The notes under the pieces are model-generated. The model ran no database searches. It was not told the origin of the DNA and saw nothing but the letters and a program-made list of their open reading frames with translations. A DNA stretch of 8,578 nt from Deltaproteobacteria bacterium (GTDB taxonomy: Bacteria > Desulfobacterota > Desulfobacteria > Desulfobacterales > B30-G6). The stretch's first letter is position 1. Each line of letters opens with the position of its first letter. A program made the position numbers and the translations under genes. The stretch spans positions 1 to 8,578 of the forward strand of contig JAFDAT010000126.1 in NCBI GenBank assembly GCA_019313725.1, in the 5' to 3' direction. Below are positions 1 to 6,636 of this stretch, one piece after another.

Positions 1-74
1 TTGTTACCATGATGGTGTGTATCGGGATTCTGATGAATGTCAGCATGCGGCGATGTCTGTTTGAGAAGGGGTAG
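1..74 (+). CDS. C-terminal end of a probable SEDS-family protein (RodA/FtsW-like), partial
   Basis: Only the last 23 codons are in the window, read in frame 3 and ending at TAG 72-74. The tail is a short hydrophobic stretch (VTMMVCIGILMNV) followed by a basic end (SMRRCLFEKG). SEDS glycosyltransferases such as RodA and FtsW typically end like this, with the last transmembrane helix followed by a short positively charged cytoplasmic tail. RodA polymerises peptidoglycan glycan strands during cell elongation. A bactofilin gene follows about 280 bases downstream, which fits a cell-shape locus. The other two forward frames close sooner (frame 1 at base 12, frame 2 at base 64) and look less protein-like. 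The evidence is a very short segment, so the family call is tentative; any polytopic membrane protein with a basic tail is possible. Confidence 0.5.
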   Translation, partial: VTMMVCIGILMNVSMRRCLFEKG

Positions 75-94
75 AAGACAGGTATAAGGTACAC

Positions 95-186
95 GGTGTA
101 AGGTGGAAGGCAAGAGGTATAGGGTGGCGGATTGCTGCTTAACGTTTTTCTGTACCGTATACCCTGTACCGTAAACCGTATACCGT
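95..186. repeat. Intergenic repeat, copy 1 (92 bp)
   Basis: This is the first of two near-identical copies. It consists of a purine-rich left arm (GGTGTAAGGTGGAAGG and GGTATAGGGT), a core GGCGGATTGCTGCTTAACG, and a right arm built from GTACCGTATACC and AACCGTATACCGT. The right arm, read on the other strand, is a series of GGTATACGGT-like words, so the arms are imperfect inverted repeats of each other. Related units extend upstream to about base 81 (GGTATAAGGTACAC). Compared with copy 2 it has 7 extra bases in the left arm and two substitutions. No coding potential is apparent. Confidence 0.85.
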
Positions 187-192
187 GTGGAA

Positions 193-277
193 GGTGTAAG
201 GTGGAAGGTATAGGGTGGCGGATTGCTGCTTAACGTTTATCTGTACCGTATACCTTGTACCGTAAACCGTATACCGT
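193..277. repeat. Intergenic repeat, copy 2 (85 bp)
   Basis: This copy follows the first directly, separated by 6 bases. It matches copy 1 throughout apart from a 7-base deletion in the left arm, TTTTTC to TTTATC near 236-241, and CCC to CCT near 253. Its core GCTGCTTAACG (225-235) is also complementary, with one bulged base, to CGTTAACAGC at 280-289 just beyond the repeat, so a 10-bp stem enclosing 44 bases can form. No T-run follows that stem, so a terminator is not supported. Confidence 0.85.
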
Positions 278-351
278 TACGTTAACAGCTGTGGCAAAAG
301 CTTAAACGCCAAGGATGACATTCAGCTCATTAAATCCATACAGGAGATTTT

Positions 352-720
352 ATGAAAAAGGAAAAACAGTCAGATACCATATCCACCTTTCTGGGCCAGG
401 GCACCAGTATCGATGGGACATTGGAATTTCAGGGAACCATACGCCTGGACGGAAATGTGAAGGGCCAGATTACCAGCCAGGGGGGCACCCTGATTATCGG
501 TGACAAGGCCGTGATCCAGGCTCAGGTTCAAGTGGAGACCGTAATTATAAGAGGGGAGGTCAACGGCAGTGTCGAGGCCAAAAAGCGCATCGAAGCCTAC
601 CCGCCGGCGCGTATTGTCGGAGATATTCAGGCACCCGTAATCAGTATCGAATCCGGTGTCGTATTCAATGGAAACTGCATCATGCAGAGCCGTTCAATAT
701 CGAAATCCGAGAGCGGTTGA
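352..720 (+). CDS. Bactofilin family cytoskeletal protein
   Basis: This 122-residue protein belongs to the bactofilins, small bacterial proteins that polymerise without nucleotides and scaffold cell-shape or envelope enzymes at the membrane. A short polar N-terminus (about residues 1-14) leads into the beta-helical core (about 15-110). The core shows typical wording: GTSIDGTLEFQGTIRLDG, then GGTLIIGDKAVIQAQV, VIIRGEVNGSVEA, a PPARIVGDI segment and SIESGVVFNGNC. The periodic hydrophobic/Gly pattern is that of short right-handed beta-helix turns, and the length is normal for the family. The ATG is preceded by GGAG (343-346) at good spacing. It lies downstream of a probable RodA/FtsW tail, consistent with a role in shape or peptidoglycan synthesis. 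No clear promoter of its own was found; the repeat block fills most of the upstream gap. Confidence 0.92.
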   Translation: MKKEKQSDTISTFLGQGTSIDGTLEFQGTIRLDGNVKGQITSQGGTLIIGDKAVIQAQVQVETVIIRGEVNGSVEAKKRIEAYPPARIVGDIQAPVISIESGVVFNGNCIMQSRSISKSESG

Positions 721-761
721 CGTCTCTCCAAGATCATGCTCAGGGCCGGTTTAGGGTCCTT

Positions 762-810
762 AAAAAAATGCAAAAAACCTTTGACAATTTATTGCGCGTG
801 ATGTTATAGA
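762..810 (+). promoter_or_regulatory. Sigma-70-type promoter for the ATP synthase operon, with A-tract upstream element
   Basis: A perfect -35 box TTGACA (781-786) is followed after 18 bases by TATAGA (805-810), which is itself preceded by TG at 802-803 in the extended -10 arrangement. Two A-tracts (762-768 and 772-777), about one helical turn apart, lie directly upstream and resemble an UP element. Transcription would start near 817, giving a leader of about 70 bases before atpF'. A strong constitutive promoter suits an abundant enzyme. Assignment rests on sequence match alone. Confidence 0.72.
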
Positions 811-834
811 CCGCCGAGTTCAGTTCAATTCCTG

Positions 835-850
835 CAACGATTTTTCGTTG
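835..850 (+). promoter_or_regulatory. Small stem-loop in the atp operon leader
   Basis: CAACGA (835-840) and TCGTTG (845-850) form a perfect 6-bp stem with a TTTT loop, inside the predicted 5' leader and 27 bases before the GGAGG ribosome binding site (877-881). No T-run follows, so it is not a terminator. It might stabilise the 5' end of the message. It could equally be chance. Confidence 0.35.
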
Positions 851-888
851 TCGATCCCGGTCAAAAGTTACAGTACGGAGGCTCTTAT

Positions 889-1452
889 ATGCGAAAATCG
901 GATATTTTCCGAGTTCCTCATGCAAAGAGGATGTTCAAAAGCACCTTGATTGTAATGCTTATAGCCTTACTGCTTATGCCTGTCAGTGCTGCATTTGCGT
1001 CGGGGGACAGTGAAAGCGGCGGTATTACCGTTATCCCCGATTGGACGGTTTTCCTTCAGATTGCTAACTTTCTGTTTCTGATCTTCATGATGAATATCCT
1101 CCTTTTCAAACCCATTCGCAGGATGCTTCTGGAACGCAAAGAAAAGATCAGTGGCCTTGAGGGTAGCATCGACAGTACCCAGAAGGAAGCGATTTCCCAG
1201 GATGAAGCCTTTTCAAAGGGCTTGAAAGATGCCAGAGGCAAAGGGCTCGAGCAAAAAGAGTCGCTGCTTCAGGAAGCTTCTGATGAGGAAAAAGCGATTA
1301 TCGGCAAGATCAATGAAAAAGCGCAGGAAGATCTCGCAAAGATCAGAGAGCAGATTGCTAAAGACACCGATGCCGTGAAAGCGACGCTGGTCAAAGAGGT
1401 AGACAGCTTTGCGGATATTATAAGTGAAAAGATTCTTGGGAGGGCAGTTTAA
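889..1452 (+). CDS. atpF': ATP synthase F0 subunit b'
   Basis: This 187-residue protein is the first of two tandem b-type subunits. b and b' form the peripheral stalk that holds the F1 head static against the rotating c-ring. A basic N-terminus and a hydrophobic segment (about 18-36) ending AAFA-SG look like a cleavable signal peptide. A Gly/Ser/acid linker (38-45) follows, then a transmembrane helix (about 52-73), FKPIRRML at the membrane exit, and a long charged helix to the end (about 78-185) suited to a coiled coil. The start is ATG with GGAGG 7 bases upstream. Its stop overlaps the next start (TAATG, 1450-1454), so translation is probably coupled to atpF. It leads the operon behind the promoter at 781-810. 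Which of the two tandem copies deserves the prime is inferred from position. Confidence 0.9.
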   Translation: MRKSDIFRVPHAKRMFKSTLIVMLIALLLMPVSAAFASGDSESGGITVIPDWTVFLQIANFLFLIFMMNILLFKPIRRMLLERKEKISGLEGSIDSTQKEAISQDEAFSKGLKDARGKGLEQKESLLQEASDEEKAIIGKINEKAQEDLAKIREQIAKDTDAVKATLVKEVDSFADIISEKILGRAV

Positions 1453-2069
1453 TGAGGCGTTCTGGTTTTTACCGGAAATATAATAAAAAGATGCTTTCAG
1501 GTTTGGTTTTGTTTACGGCGGCGCTGTTGGTATTCAACATCGGCGCTGTTTTTGCATCAGGTGGTGGAGACAGCGATGGTGCTGCGGCCTCCAAGGGATG
1601 GGTCGCCACTGATACCTATCGCGTTATGAATTTTTCAGTGCTGTTCATTGCGCTATTCTTTCTCTTGAAAAAACCGTTGTCGAATGCATTGAATGCCCGC
1701 ATAACGGGAATCCGGGAGGAGCTCGCGGGACTGGAGACGAAAAAGGCCGAAGCCGAAAAGCAACTCTCCGAATACAACGAAAGGCTCTCCCGGCTGGACA
1801 AGGAAGCCGACGAACTGATCCAGGAGTACATCAAGCAGGGCGAGGAAGCCAAAACCCGCATTATCGAGGTTGCGGAGTCCACGGCCGTAAAACTGGAAGA
1901 ACAGGCCAAACGGCATATCGAACACGAGTTTCAGCAGGCCAAGACTGAATTGCAGGAAGAGATCCTGCAGAAAGCACTTGTCAAAGCCCAGGAGATCATC
2001 TCGACGAAAATTAACGCGGAAGATCAGGATAGACTGGTTGATGAATATTTAGAGAAGGTGGTGGCATAG
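1452..2069 (+). CDS. atpF: ATP synthase F0 subunit b
   Basis: This 205-residue protein is the second peripheral-stalk subunit. Like its neighbour it starts with a basic stretch and a hydrophobic segment (about 15-33) ending AVFA-SG, a probable signal peptide, then a Gly/Asp/Ala-rich linker (36-48). A transmembrane helix (about 57-73) contains YRVMNF, matching the conserved N-F of b subunits, and leads into KKPLSNALNARI and a roughly 120-residue charged helix with heptad-like spacing. The C-terminus (about 180-205) should contact the delta subunit. The start overlaps the atpF' stop by one base and GGGAGGG lies 7 bases upstream. Its own stop overlaps the GTG start of atpH (TAGTG, 2067-2071). 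The shared architecture with b' suggests the pair arose by duplication. Confidence 0.92.
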   Translation: MRRSGFYRKYNKKMLSGLVLFTAALLVFNIGAVFASGGGDSDGAAASKGWVATDTYRVMNFSVLFIALFFLLKKPLSNALNARITGIREELAGLETKKAEAEKQLSEYNERLSRLDKEADELIQEYIKQGEEAKTRIIEVAESTAVKLEEQAKRHIEHEFQQAKTELQEEILQKALVKAQEIISTKINAEDQDRLVDEYLEKVVA

Positions 2070-2620
2070 TGAAAAATTTAGCTATTGCAAGGCGTTATGC
2101 AAAGGCACTTCTGATGATAGGTAAAGAGGACGGGCAGACTGAAACCTATAAAGAAGAGCTGAGCGGGATTGCCGAACTGATACAGAGGGAAAAAGCGCTG
2201 GAGCAGGCCTTGGCCAATCCCCTGTATGATGCTGCCGGGCGCAGGAAGGTACTGGTGGCGGTGATCGACAAAATGAATCTTTCCACTGTCATGAATTCAT
2301 TCCTGCTGTTGGTATTCGAAAAGGGTAGAATTGGATTCATCGGCAGCATCAATGATTTTTATCAGAAGCTGGCCGACGAACTCAAGGGTGTTGCCCGCGC
2401 CACCCTGGTTTCGGCCACTGAACTTTCATCCGAGGCCGTAGACAAGATTCGTGTGTCCCTGTCCAACCGGACAGGTAAAGATATTATACTGGATATCGAA
2501 CAGGATCCGACGCTGATCGGTGGCATTGTGACCCGGATAGGGGATCTTGTTTTGGATGGAAGCATAAAAACGCAACTACTCAATATGAGAGAATCTTTAA
2601 AAAGGGGTGAAAGTGTCTAA
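2069..2620 (+). CDS. atpH: ATP synthase F1 subunit delta
   Basis: The 183-residue delta subunit (OSCP equivalent) joins the top of the alpha3beta3 head to the b/b' stalk. The N-terminal helical domain begins with AIARRYAKALL, a family signature. The C-terminal part ends with TRIGDLVLDGSIKTQL, the conserved G-D-x-x-x-D-G-S motif. The length is typical. The start codon is GTG, fixed by the one-base overlap with the atpF stop (TAGTG) and by AGAAGG shortly upstream. Its stop in turn overlaps the atpA start (TAATG, 2618-2622). The tight coupling suggests that b', b, delta and alpha are translated in sequence from one message. Confidence 0.95.
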   Translation: MKNLAIARRYAKALLMIGKEDGQTETYKEELSGIAELIQREKALEQALANPLYDAAGRRKVLVAVIDKMNLSTVMNSFLLLVFEKGRIGFIGSINDFYQKLADELKGVARATLVSATELSSEAVDKIRVSLSNRTGKDIILDIEQDPTLIGGIVTRIGDLVLDGSIKTQLLNMRESLKRGESV

Positions 2621-4137
2621 TGGAACTAAGAGCCGAAGAAATAAGCCAGATTATTAAGGAGCAGATCACAGATTACGACAAAAAAGTCGAACTCAGCGAA
2701 ACCGGTGTCGTTTTGTCGGTTGGTGACGGAATCGCCAGAGTCTATGGCCTCGAAAAAGCCATGGCACTGGAGTTGGTCGAATTCCCCGGCGGGATCCTCG
2801 GACTGGTGCTGAACCTCGAAGAGGACAATGTGGGTATTGCCATCATGGGCGAAGATGTCCACATCAAAGAGGGGGACATGGTCAAGCGTACCGGTCGGAT
2901 TGCCCAGGTTCCGGTTGGCGAAGCCGTTCTCGGACGCGTTGTTTCGGGTGTAGGGGAGCCCATAGATGGCAAGGGTCCTATCGACACCAAGGAACACAGC
3001 CGTGTCGAGATGGTGGCACCCGGTGTTATTGCCAGAAAAAGTGTGCACGAACCTATGTACACCGGCCTGAAAGCGGTCGACGCCATGACACCGGTCGGGC
3101 GTGGACAGCGTGAATTGATCATCGGCGACAGGCAGATCGGCAAGACCGCCTGTGCGATCGACGCTATTCTGGCACAAAAAAATTCCGATATATTCTGTAT
3201 TTACGTGGCCTGTGGCCAGAAGAAATCTACGGTGGCCCAGGTGCACGCGATACTGGAAAAAAATGGTGCCATGGAATACACCACCATCGTGTCGGCTTGT
3301 GCCAGTGATCCGGCCACCCTGCAGTACCTGGCGCCTTATGCCGGCTGCGCCATGGGCGAATACTTCCGTGACAAGGGTCAGCATGCGCTCATCGTCTACG
3401 ACGATCTGTCCAAGCAGGCTGTTGCCTATCGTCAGATTTCGTTGCTGCTGCGGCGTCCGCCAGGACGCGAGGCTTATCCTGGCGACATTTTCTACAACCA
3501 TTCACGCCTGCTGGAAAGATCCGCCAAGCTCAACGATGAACTGGGTGCAGGTTCGCTGACCGCGCTGCCTATCATCGAGACGCAGGCCGGTGACGTTTCC
3601 GCCTACATTCCGACGAACGTTATTTCCATTACCGACGGCCAGATATATCTGGAGCCGGGCCTCTTTTTCGCCGGTATAAGGCCGGCCGTTAACGTGGGGC
3701 TTTCGGTTTCGCGCGTGGGTGGTTCGGCGCAGGTCAAGGCCATGAAACAGGTGGCCGGTACCTTGCGCCTGGACATGGCTCAATTCAGGGAACTGGAGGC
3801 GTTTGCAGCCTTCGGCAGCGACCTGGATGCTACCACTCAGCGACAGCTGACGCGTGGTGAACGCCTGGTCCAGCTTCTGAAGCAACCTCAGTACCAGCCG
3901 CTTTCACTCGAAAAACAGGTTGTCATTCTGTACGCAGGTACAAAAGGCTACCTCGATGAATTCCCAGCCAACGTCGCTGAGAAATACGAGGCCGGTCTTT
4001 ACGCCTTTGTCGAGGAGCGGTATGCGCAGATATTTACAGGCATTGCCGATAAGCAAGAAATCACCGAAGAGATCGAGACGGTGCTGAAAGAAGCGCTGAC
4101 CGCTTACAATGAGGAGTTTAAAGATACGATCGAGTAG
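2620..4137 (+). CDS. atpA: ATP synthase F1 subunit alpha
   Basis: The 505-residue alpha subunit carries the non-catalytic nucleotide sites of the F1 hexamer and lends an arginine finger to the catalytic sites on beta. An N-terminal beta-barrel domain (about 25-95) precedes the nucleotide-binding domain. The P-loop is GDRQIGKT at 169-176, where most relatives have GDRQTGKT. Further signatures include QKKSTVAQV, LIVYDDLSKQAVAYRQ, RRPPGREAYPGDIFY and SVSRVGGSAQ, in which Arg365 is the expected finger. A helical C-terminal domain follows. Length and sequence are full and undamaged. The start overlaps the atpH stop by one base behind an AGGGG ribosome binding site. A 96-base gap separates it from atpG. 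Confidence 0.98.
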   Translation: MELRAEEISQIIKEQITDYDKKVELSETGVVLSVGDGIARVYGLEKAMALELVEFPGGILGLVLNLEEDNVGIAIMGEDVHIKEGDMVKRTGRIAQVPVGEAVLGRVVSGVGEPIDGKGPIDTKEHSRVEMVAPGVIARKSVHEPMYTGLKAVDAMTPVGRGQRELIIGDRQIGKTACAIDAILAQKNSDIFCIYVACGQKKSTVAQVHAILEKNGAMEYTTIVSACASDPATLQYLAPYAGCAMGEYFRDKGQHALIVYDDLSKQAVAYRQISLLLRRPPGREAYPGDIFYNHSRLLERSAKLNDELGAGSLTALPIIETQAGDVSAYIPTNVISITDGQIYLEPGLFFAGIRPAVNVGLSVSRVGGSAQVKAMKQVAGTLRLDMAQFRELEAFAAFGSDLDATTQRQLTRGERLVQLLKQPQYQPLSLEKQVVILYAGTKGYLDEFPANVAEKYEAGLYAFVEERYAQIFTGIADKQEITEEIETVLKEALTAYNEEFKDTIE

Positions 4138-4233
4138 TCTGCGGCATCGATGCAGTCTCCTCAAGTACATTAGAACGCATAATCGAGAATCCGAGCGGGT
4201 TCCCCGTGAAAAACAGGATAAAGGCCAAGTTAA
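4138..4233 (+). other. Spacer between atpA and atpG
   Basis: These 96 bases contain no supported ORF. A 10-base palindrome GCATCGATGC (4144-4153) sits just after the atpA stop, and a small CGGG/CCCG inverted pair lies near 4195-4207. AAAGG (4220-4224), 9 bases before the atpG ATG, is the likely ribosome binding site. No promoter or terminator is evident, so atpG is probably read through from upstream. Confidence 0.5.
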
Positions 4234-5124
4234 ATGCCAAGTTTAAAAGACGTTGAACTAAAAATATCCGCTGTAAAAAAGACAAAACAGATAACCAAGG
4301 CCATGAATATGGTGGCGACTTCCCGTTTGCGTGGGGCCCAGAACAACATGGAAAATTTCCGTCCCTATGCCGGCAAGTTTGCGGAGGTGCTGGGGAGCCT
4401 GGCTGAAAAAGCCGGAGATGAAGCCAGTCCCCTGCTGATACCCCGGGAGAATGCCAGAAAGATTCATATCGTTCTGTGCACGTCGGATCGTGGCCTGTGC
4501 GGTGGATTTAATGTGAATCTGATTCACAAGGCCCAAGCCTTCATGCAGGAGAAAGCGGCCGACGGGGTCAGTTTTTCATTTACCAATTTCGGGAAAAAAG
4601 GCCGTGACTGGTGCCGTAACAATAATCAGGAACGGGTGAGCGAGCATCTGGGCATCGTTGGATCAAAGATCGGCTTCAATGTTGCTTCTACCGAGGGGCG
4701 CAAGCTTGTGGAGGCCTTCCTCGCCGACACCTACGATGAAGTCTATGTCGTCTATGCCGAGTTCTTCGGCATGGGCAAACAGGTGCCGGTGCTCAAACAA
4801 ATGCTGCCCATTCCGCCGATTGTAACCGAAGAGGCCGAATTGGATGCAGACACCCCCTACCTGGCCGAACATATCTGTGAACCCTCTGCCGAGAACCTTT
4901 TGAGCGATCTGCTGCCCAGGAATGTCTATGTTCAATTGTTCAGCGCCCTTCTGGAAACGTCGACAAGCGAGCATGCCGCGCGGATGGCCGCCATGGACAA
5001 TGCCACCAAGGCATGTAACGATATGCTTGAAGACCTGACCCTTATGTATAACAAAGCGCGTCAGACCGCCATTACCGCAGAGTTGATGGACATTGTGGGT
5101 GGTGCCGAAGCGCTGAATGGTTAA
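4234..5124 (+). CDS. atpG: ATP synthase F1 subunit gamma
   Basis: The 296-residue gamma subunit is the central rotating shaft that couples proton (or sodium) flow through the c-ring to catalysis in beta. The N-terminal helix carries the family signature (LKDVELKISAVKKTKQITKAM, then MVATSRLRGAQ). The middle Rossmann-like domain contains CTSDRGLCGGFN (about 87-98). The C-terminal helix ends RQTAITAELMDIVGGAEAL, which packs with the N-terminal helix into the coiled-coil rotor. Length is normal and no gap or frameshift is seen. The start was chosen because it gives the standard MPSLKD-type N-terminus with AAAGG 9 bases upstream. It lies in the usual alpha-gamma-beta order. Confidence 0.97.
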   Translation: MPSLKDVELKISAVKKTKQITKAMNMVATSRLRGAQNNMENFRPYAGKFAEVLGSLAEKAGDEASPLLIPRENARKIHIVLCTSDRGLCGGFNVNLIHKAQAFMQEKAADGVSFSFTNFGKKGRDWCRNNNQERVSEHLGIVGSKIGFNVASTEGRKLVEAFLADTYDEVYVVYAEFFGMGKQVPVLKQMLPIPPIVTEEAELDADTPYLAEHICEPSAENLLSDLLPRNVYVQLFSALLETSTSEHAARMAAMDNATKACNDMLEDLTLMYNKARQTAITAELMDIVGGAEALNG

Positions 5125-5137
5125 TAACAGAACAGCA

Positions 5138-5173
5138 GTCATTGGATGTTGTTCATCCCCGGCATCCGATGAC
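5138..5173 (+). promoter_or_regulatory. Stem-loop between atpG and atpD
   Basis: GTCATTGGATG (5138-5148) pairs with CATCCGATGAC (5163-5173) in an 11-bp stem with one G-T(U) wobble and a 14-base loop. The loop contains a second CATCC (5154-5158) that could pair with the same GGATG (5144-5148) in a shorter 5-bp alternative hairpin. No T-run follows, so this is not an intrinsic terminator. It ends 18 bases before the GGAGG of atpD. A role in mRNA processing, stability or differential translation of beta is an inference. Confidence 0.6.
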
Positions 5174-5191
5174 GAATAACAGATAAAATTT

Positions 5192-5206
5192 GGAGGATTT
5201 TTGATG
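5192..5206 (+). promoter_or_regulatory. Ribosome binding site fixing the atpD start
   Basis: GGAGG (5192-5196) lies 7 bases before ATG 5204-5206, an ideal spacing. The in-frame TTG at 5201 would be only 4 bases away and is directly followed by the ATG, so the ATG is preferred. This is among the strongest ribosome binding sites in the operon, consistent with beta being needed in three copies per enzyme. Confidence 0.8.
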
Positions 5207-6619
5207 GGAGAAAACATAGGCAAAATAACACAGGTATTAGGACCTGTCGTCGACGTCGAATTTGAGCAGGGCAATCTGCCGACGATCTATACGGCTCTTT
5301 TGATTTCCAACACCGCCATCAACGACGAAGAGGACAATCTGGTTGTCGAGGTTGCCCAGCATCTGGGCGACAATGTCGTTCGAACCATCGCCATGGACGT
5401 TACCGATGGTTTGACGCGTGGCCAGGCAGTCAAGGATACAGGTAAGCAGATCATGATGCCGGTGGGCGAAGCCGGACTCGGACGTGTTCTCAACGTCGTC
5501 GGTCGTCCGGTTGACGGTCTAGGCCCGGTCAGCCAGGAAAAAATGCTGCCCATTCATCGCGAGGCACCAAAATTTACCGAACAGGACACCAGCGTTCGTG
5601 TCCTCGAAACCGGAATCAAGGTTATCGATCTGCTGGTGCCGTTTCCCAGGGGTGGAAAAATGGGCCTCTTCGGGGGCGCCGGTGTCGGTAAAACCGTTAT
5701 TATGATGGAAATGGTAAACAATATCGCCCTGCAGCACGGTGGTATATCGGTATTCGCCGGTGTTGGGGAAAGAACCCGTGAGGGCAACGACCTCTACCAT
5801 GAAATGAAGGATGCCGGCGTTCTTCCCAAGGCCGCTCTGATTTACGGCCAGATGACCGAACCTCCCGGAGCACGTGCCAGGGTTGCCTTGTCCGCCTTGA
5901 CGGCTGCCGAGTATTTTCGGGATGAGGAAGGGCAGGACGTGCTGATCTTCATCGACAATATCTTCCGGTTTACCCAGGCCGGTTCTGAGATTTCCGCCCT
6001 TTTGGGACGTATGCCTTCTGCGGTTGGATATCAGCCGACACTGGCCGTCGACCTCGGTGAGCTTCAGGAACGAATCACCTCAACGGATAAGGGTTCCATT
6101 ACAGCTGTTCAGTGTGTCTACGTGCCTGCGGACGATTTGACCGACCCGGCCCCTGCGACGACATTTGCGCATCTCGACGGTACGGTTGTGCTTTCAAGGA
6201 AACTGGTCGAGAAGGGAATTTATCCTTCGGTTGACCCCCTGGACTCTACATCACGCATTCTTGATGCCGCCTATATCGGTGAAGAACACTACCAGGTGGC
6301 CAGATCCGTACAGCAGATTCTTCAGAAATACACTGAACTTCAGGATATCATCGCCATCCTGGGCATCGACGAGTTGTCCGACGAGGACAAGATTACGGTT
6401 GCACGGGCCAGAAAACTGGAAAGATTTCTTTCGCAACCGTTCCACGTTGCCGAAGTATTCACCAACGTGCCTGGTGCATATGTCAAAATCGAAGATACGG
6501 TGAAAGGCTTTAAAGAAATTATCGACGGTGTTCATGATGATATACCTGAGCAGGCCTTCCATATGGTCGGAGGCATTGACGATGTGCTCAATAAAGCAAA
6601 AAAAATCGCTGAAGAATAA
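5204..6619 (+). CDS. atpD: ATP synthase F1 subunit beta
   Basis: The 471-residue beta subunit is the catalytic subunit that makes ATP from ADP and phosphate. The N-terminal beta-barrel begins GKITQVLGPVVDVEF. The P-loop is a perfect GGAGVGKT at 157-164. The catalytic glutamate is Glu189 in GVGERTREGNDLY, with Arg190 beside it. FIDNIFRFTQAGSE supplies the Walker B region, and DELSDEDK (389-396) is the conserved segment that contacts gamma during rotation. It is intact and of normal length. The start is ATG 5204 rather than TTG 5201 because of ribosome binding site spacing. It follows atpG after a spacer with a stem-loop and is 17 bases from atpC. Confidence 0.98.
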   Translation: MGENIGKITQVLGPVVDVEFEQGNLPTIYTALLISNTAINDEEDNLVVEVAQHLGDNVVRTIAMDVTDGLTRGQAVKDTGKQIMMPVGEAGLGRVLNVVGRPVDGLGPVSQEKMLPIHREAPKFTEQDTSVRVLETGIKVIDLLVPFPRGGKMGLFGGAGVGKTVIMMEMVNNIALQHGGISVFAGVGERTREGNDLYHEMKDAGVLPKAALIYGQMTEPPGARARVALSALTAAEYFRDEEGQDVLIFIDNIFRFTQAGSEISALLGRMPSAVGYQPTLAVDLGELQERITSTDKGSITAVQCVYVPADDLTDPAPATTFAHLDGTVVLSRKLVEKGIYPSVDPLDSTSRILDAAYIGEEHYQVARSVQQILQKYTELQDIIAILGIDELSDEDKITVARARKLERFLSQPFHVAEVFTNVPGAYVKIEDTVKGFKEIIDGVHDDIPEQAFHMVGGIDDVLNKAKKIAEE

Positions 6620-6636
6620 GCCAAGAGGTTTAAAGC

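Noticed and set aside
81..277. CRISPR-like array
   Set aside because: There are only two copies of about 90 bp, separated by 6 bases with no unique spacers, and no cas genes nearby.
225..289. Intrinsic terminator for the upstream SEDS-like gene
   Set aside because: The stem encloses 44 bases and is not followed by a T-run.
315..503. Forward ORF of 62 codons overlapping the bactofilin start
   Set aside because: It overlaps the bactofilin in another frame, has no convincing ribosome binding site, and the translation is not protein-like.
2626..3501. Long antisense ORF (291 codons) opposite atpA
   Set aside because: It mirrors the codon structure of atpA, its translation resembles no family I know, and atpA on the + strand is unmistakable.
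5201..5203. TTG as the atpD start
   Set aside because: The following ATG at 5204 has ideal spacing from GGAGG and gives the normal N-terminus.
4663..5274. Antisense ORF (203 codons) across the end of atpG and start of atpD
   Set aside because: It overlaps two certain genes, lacks recognisable motifs and has a composition typical of a shadow frame.
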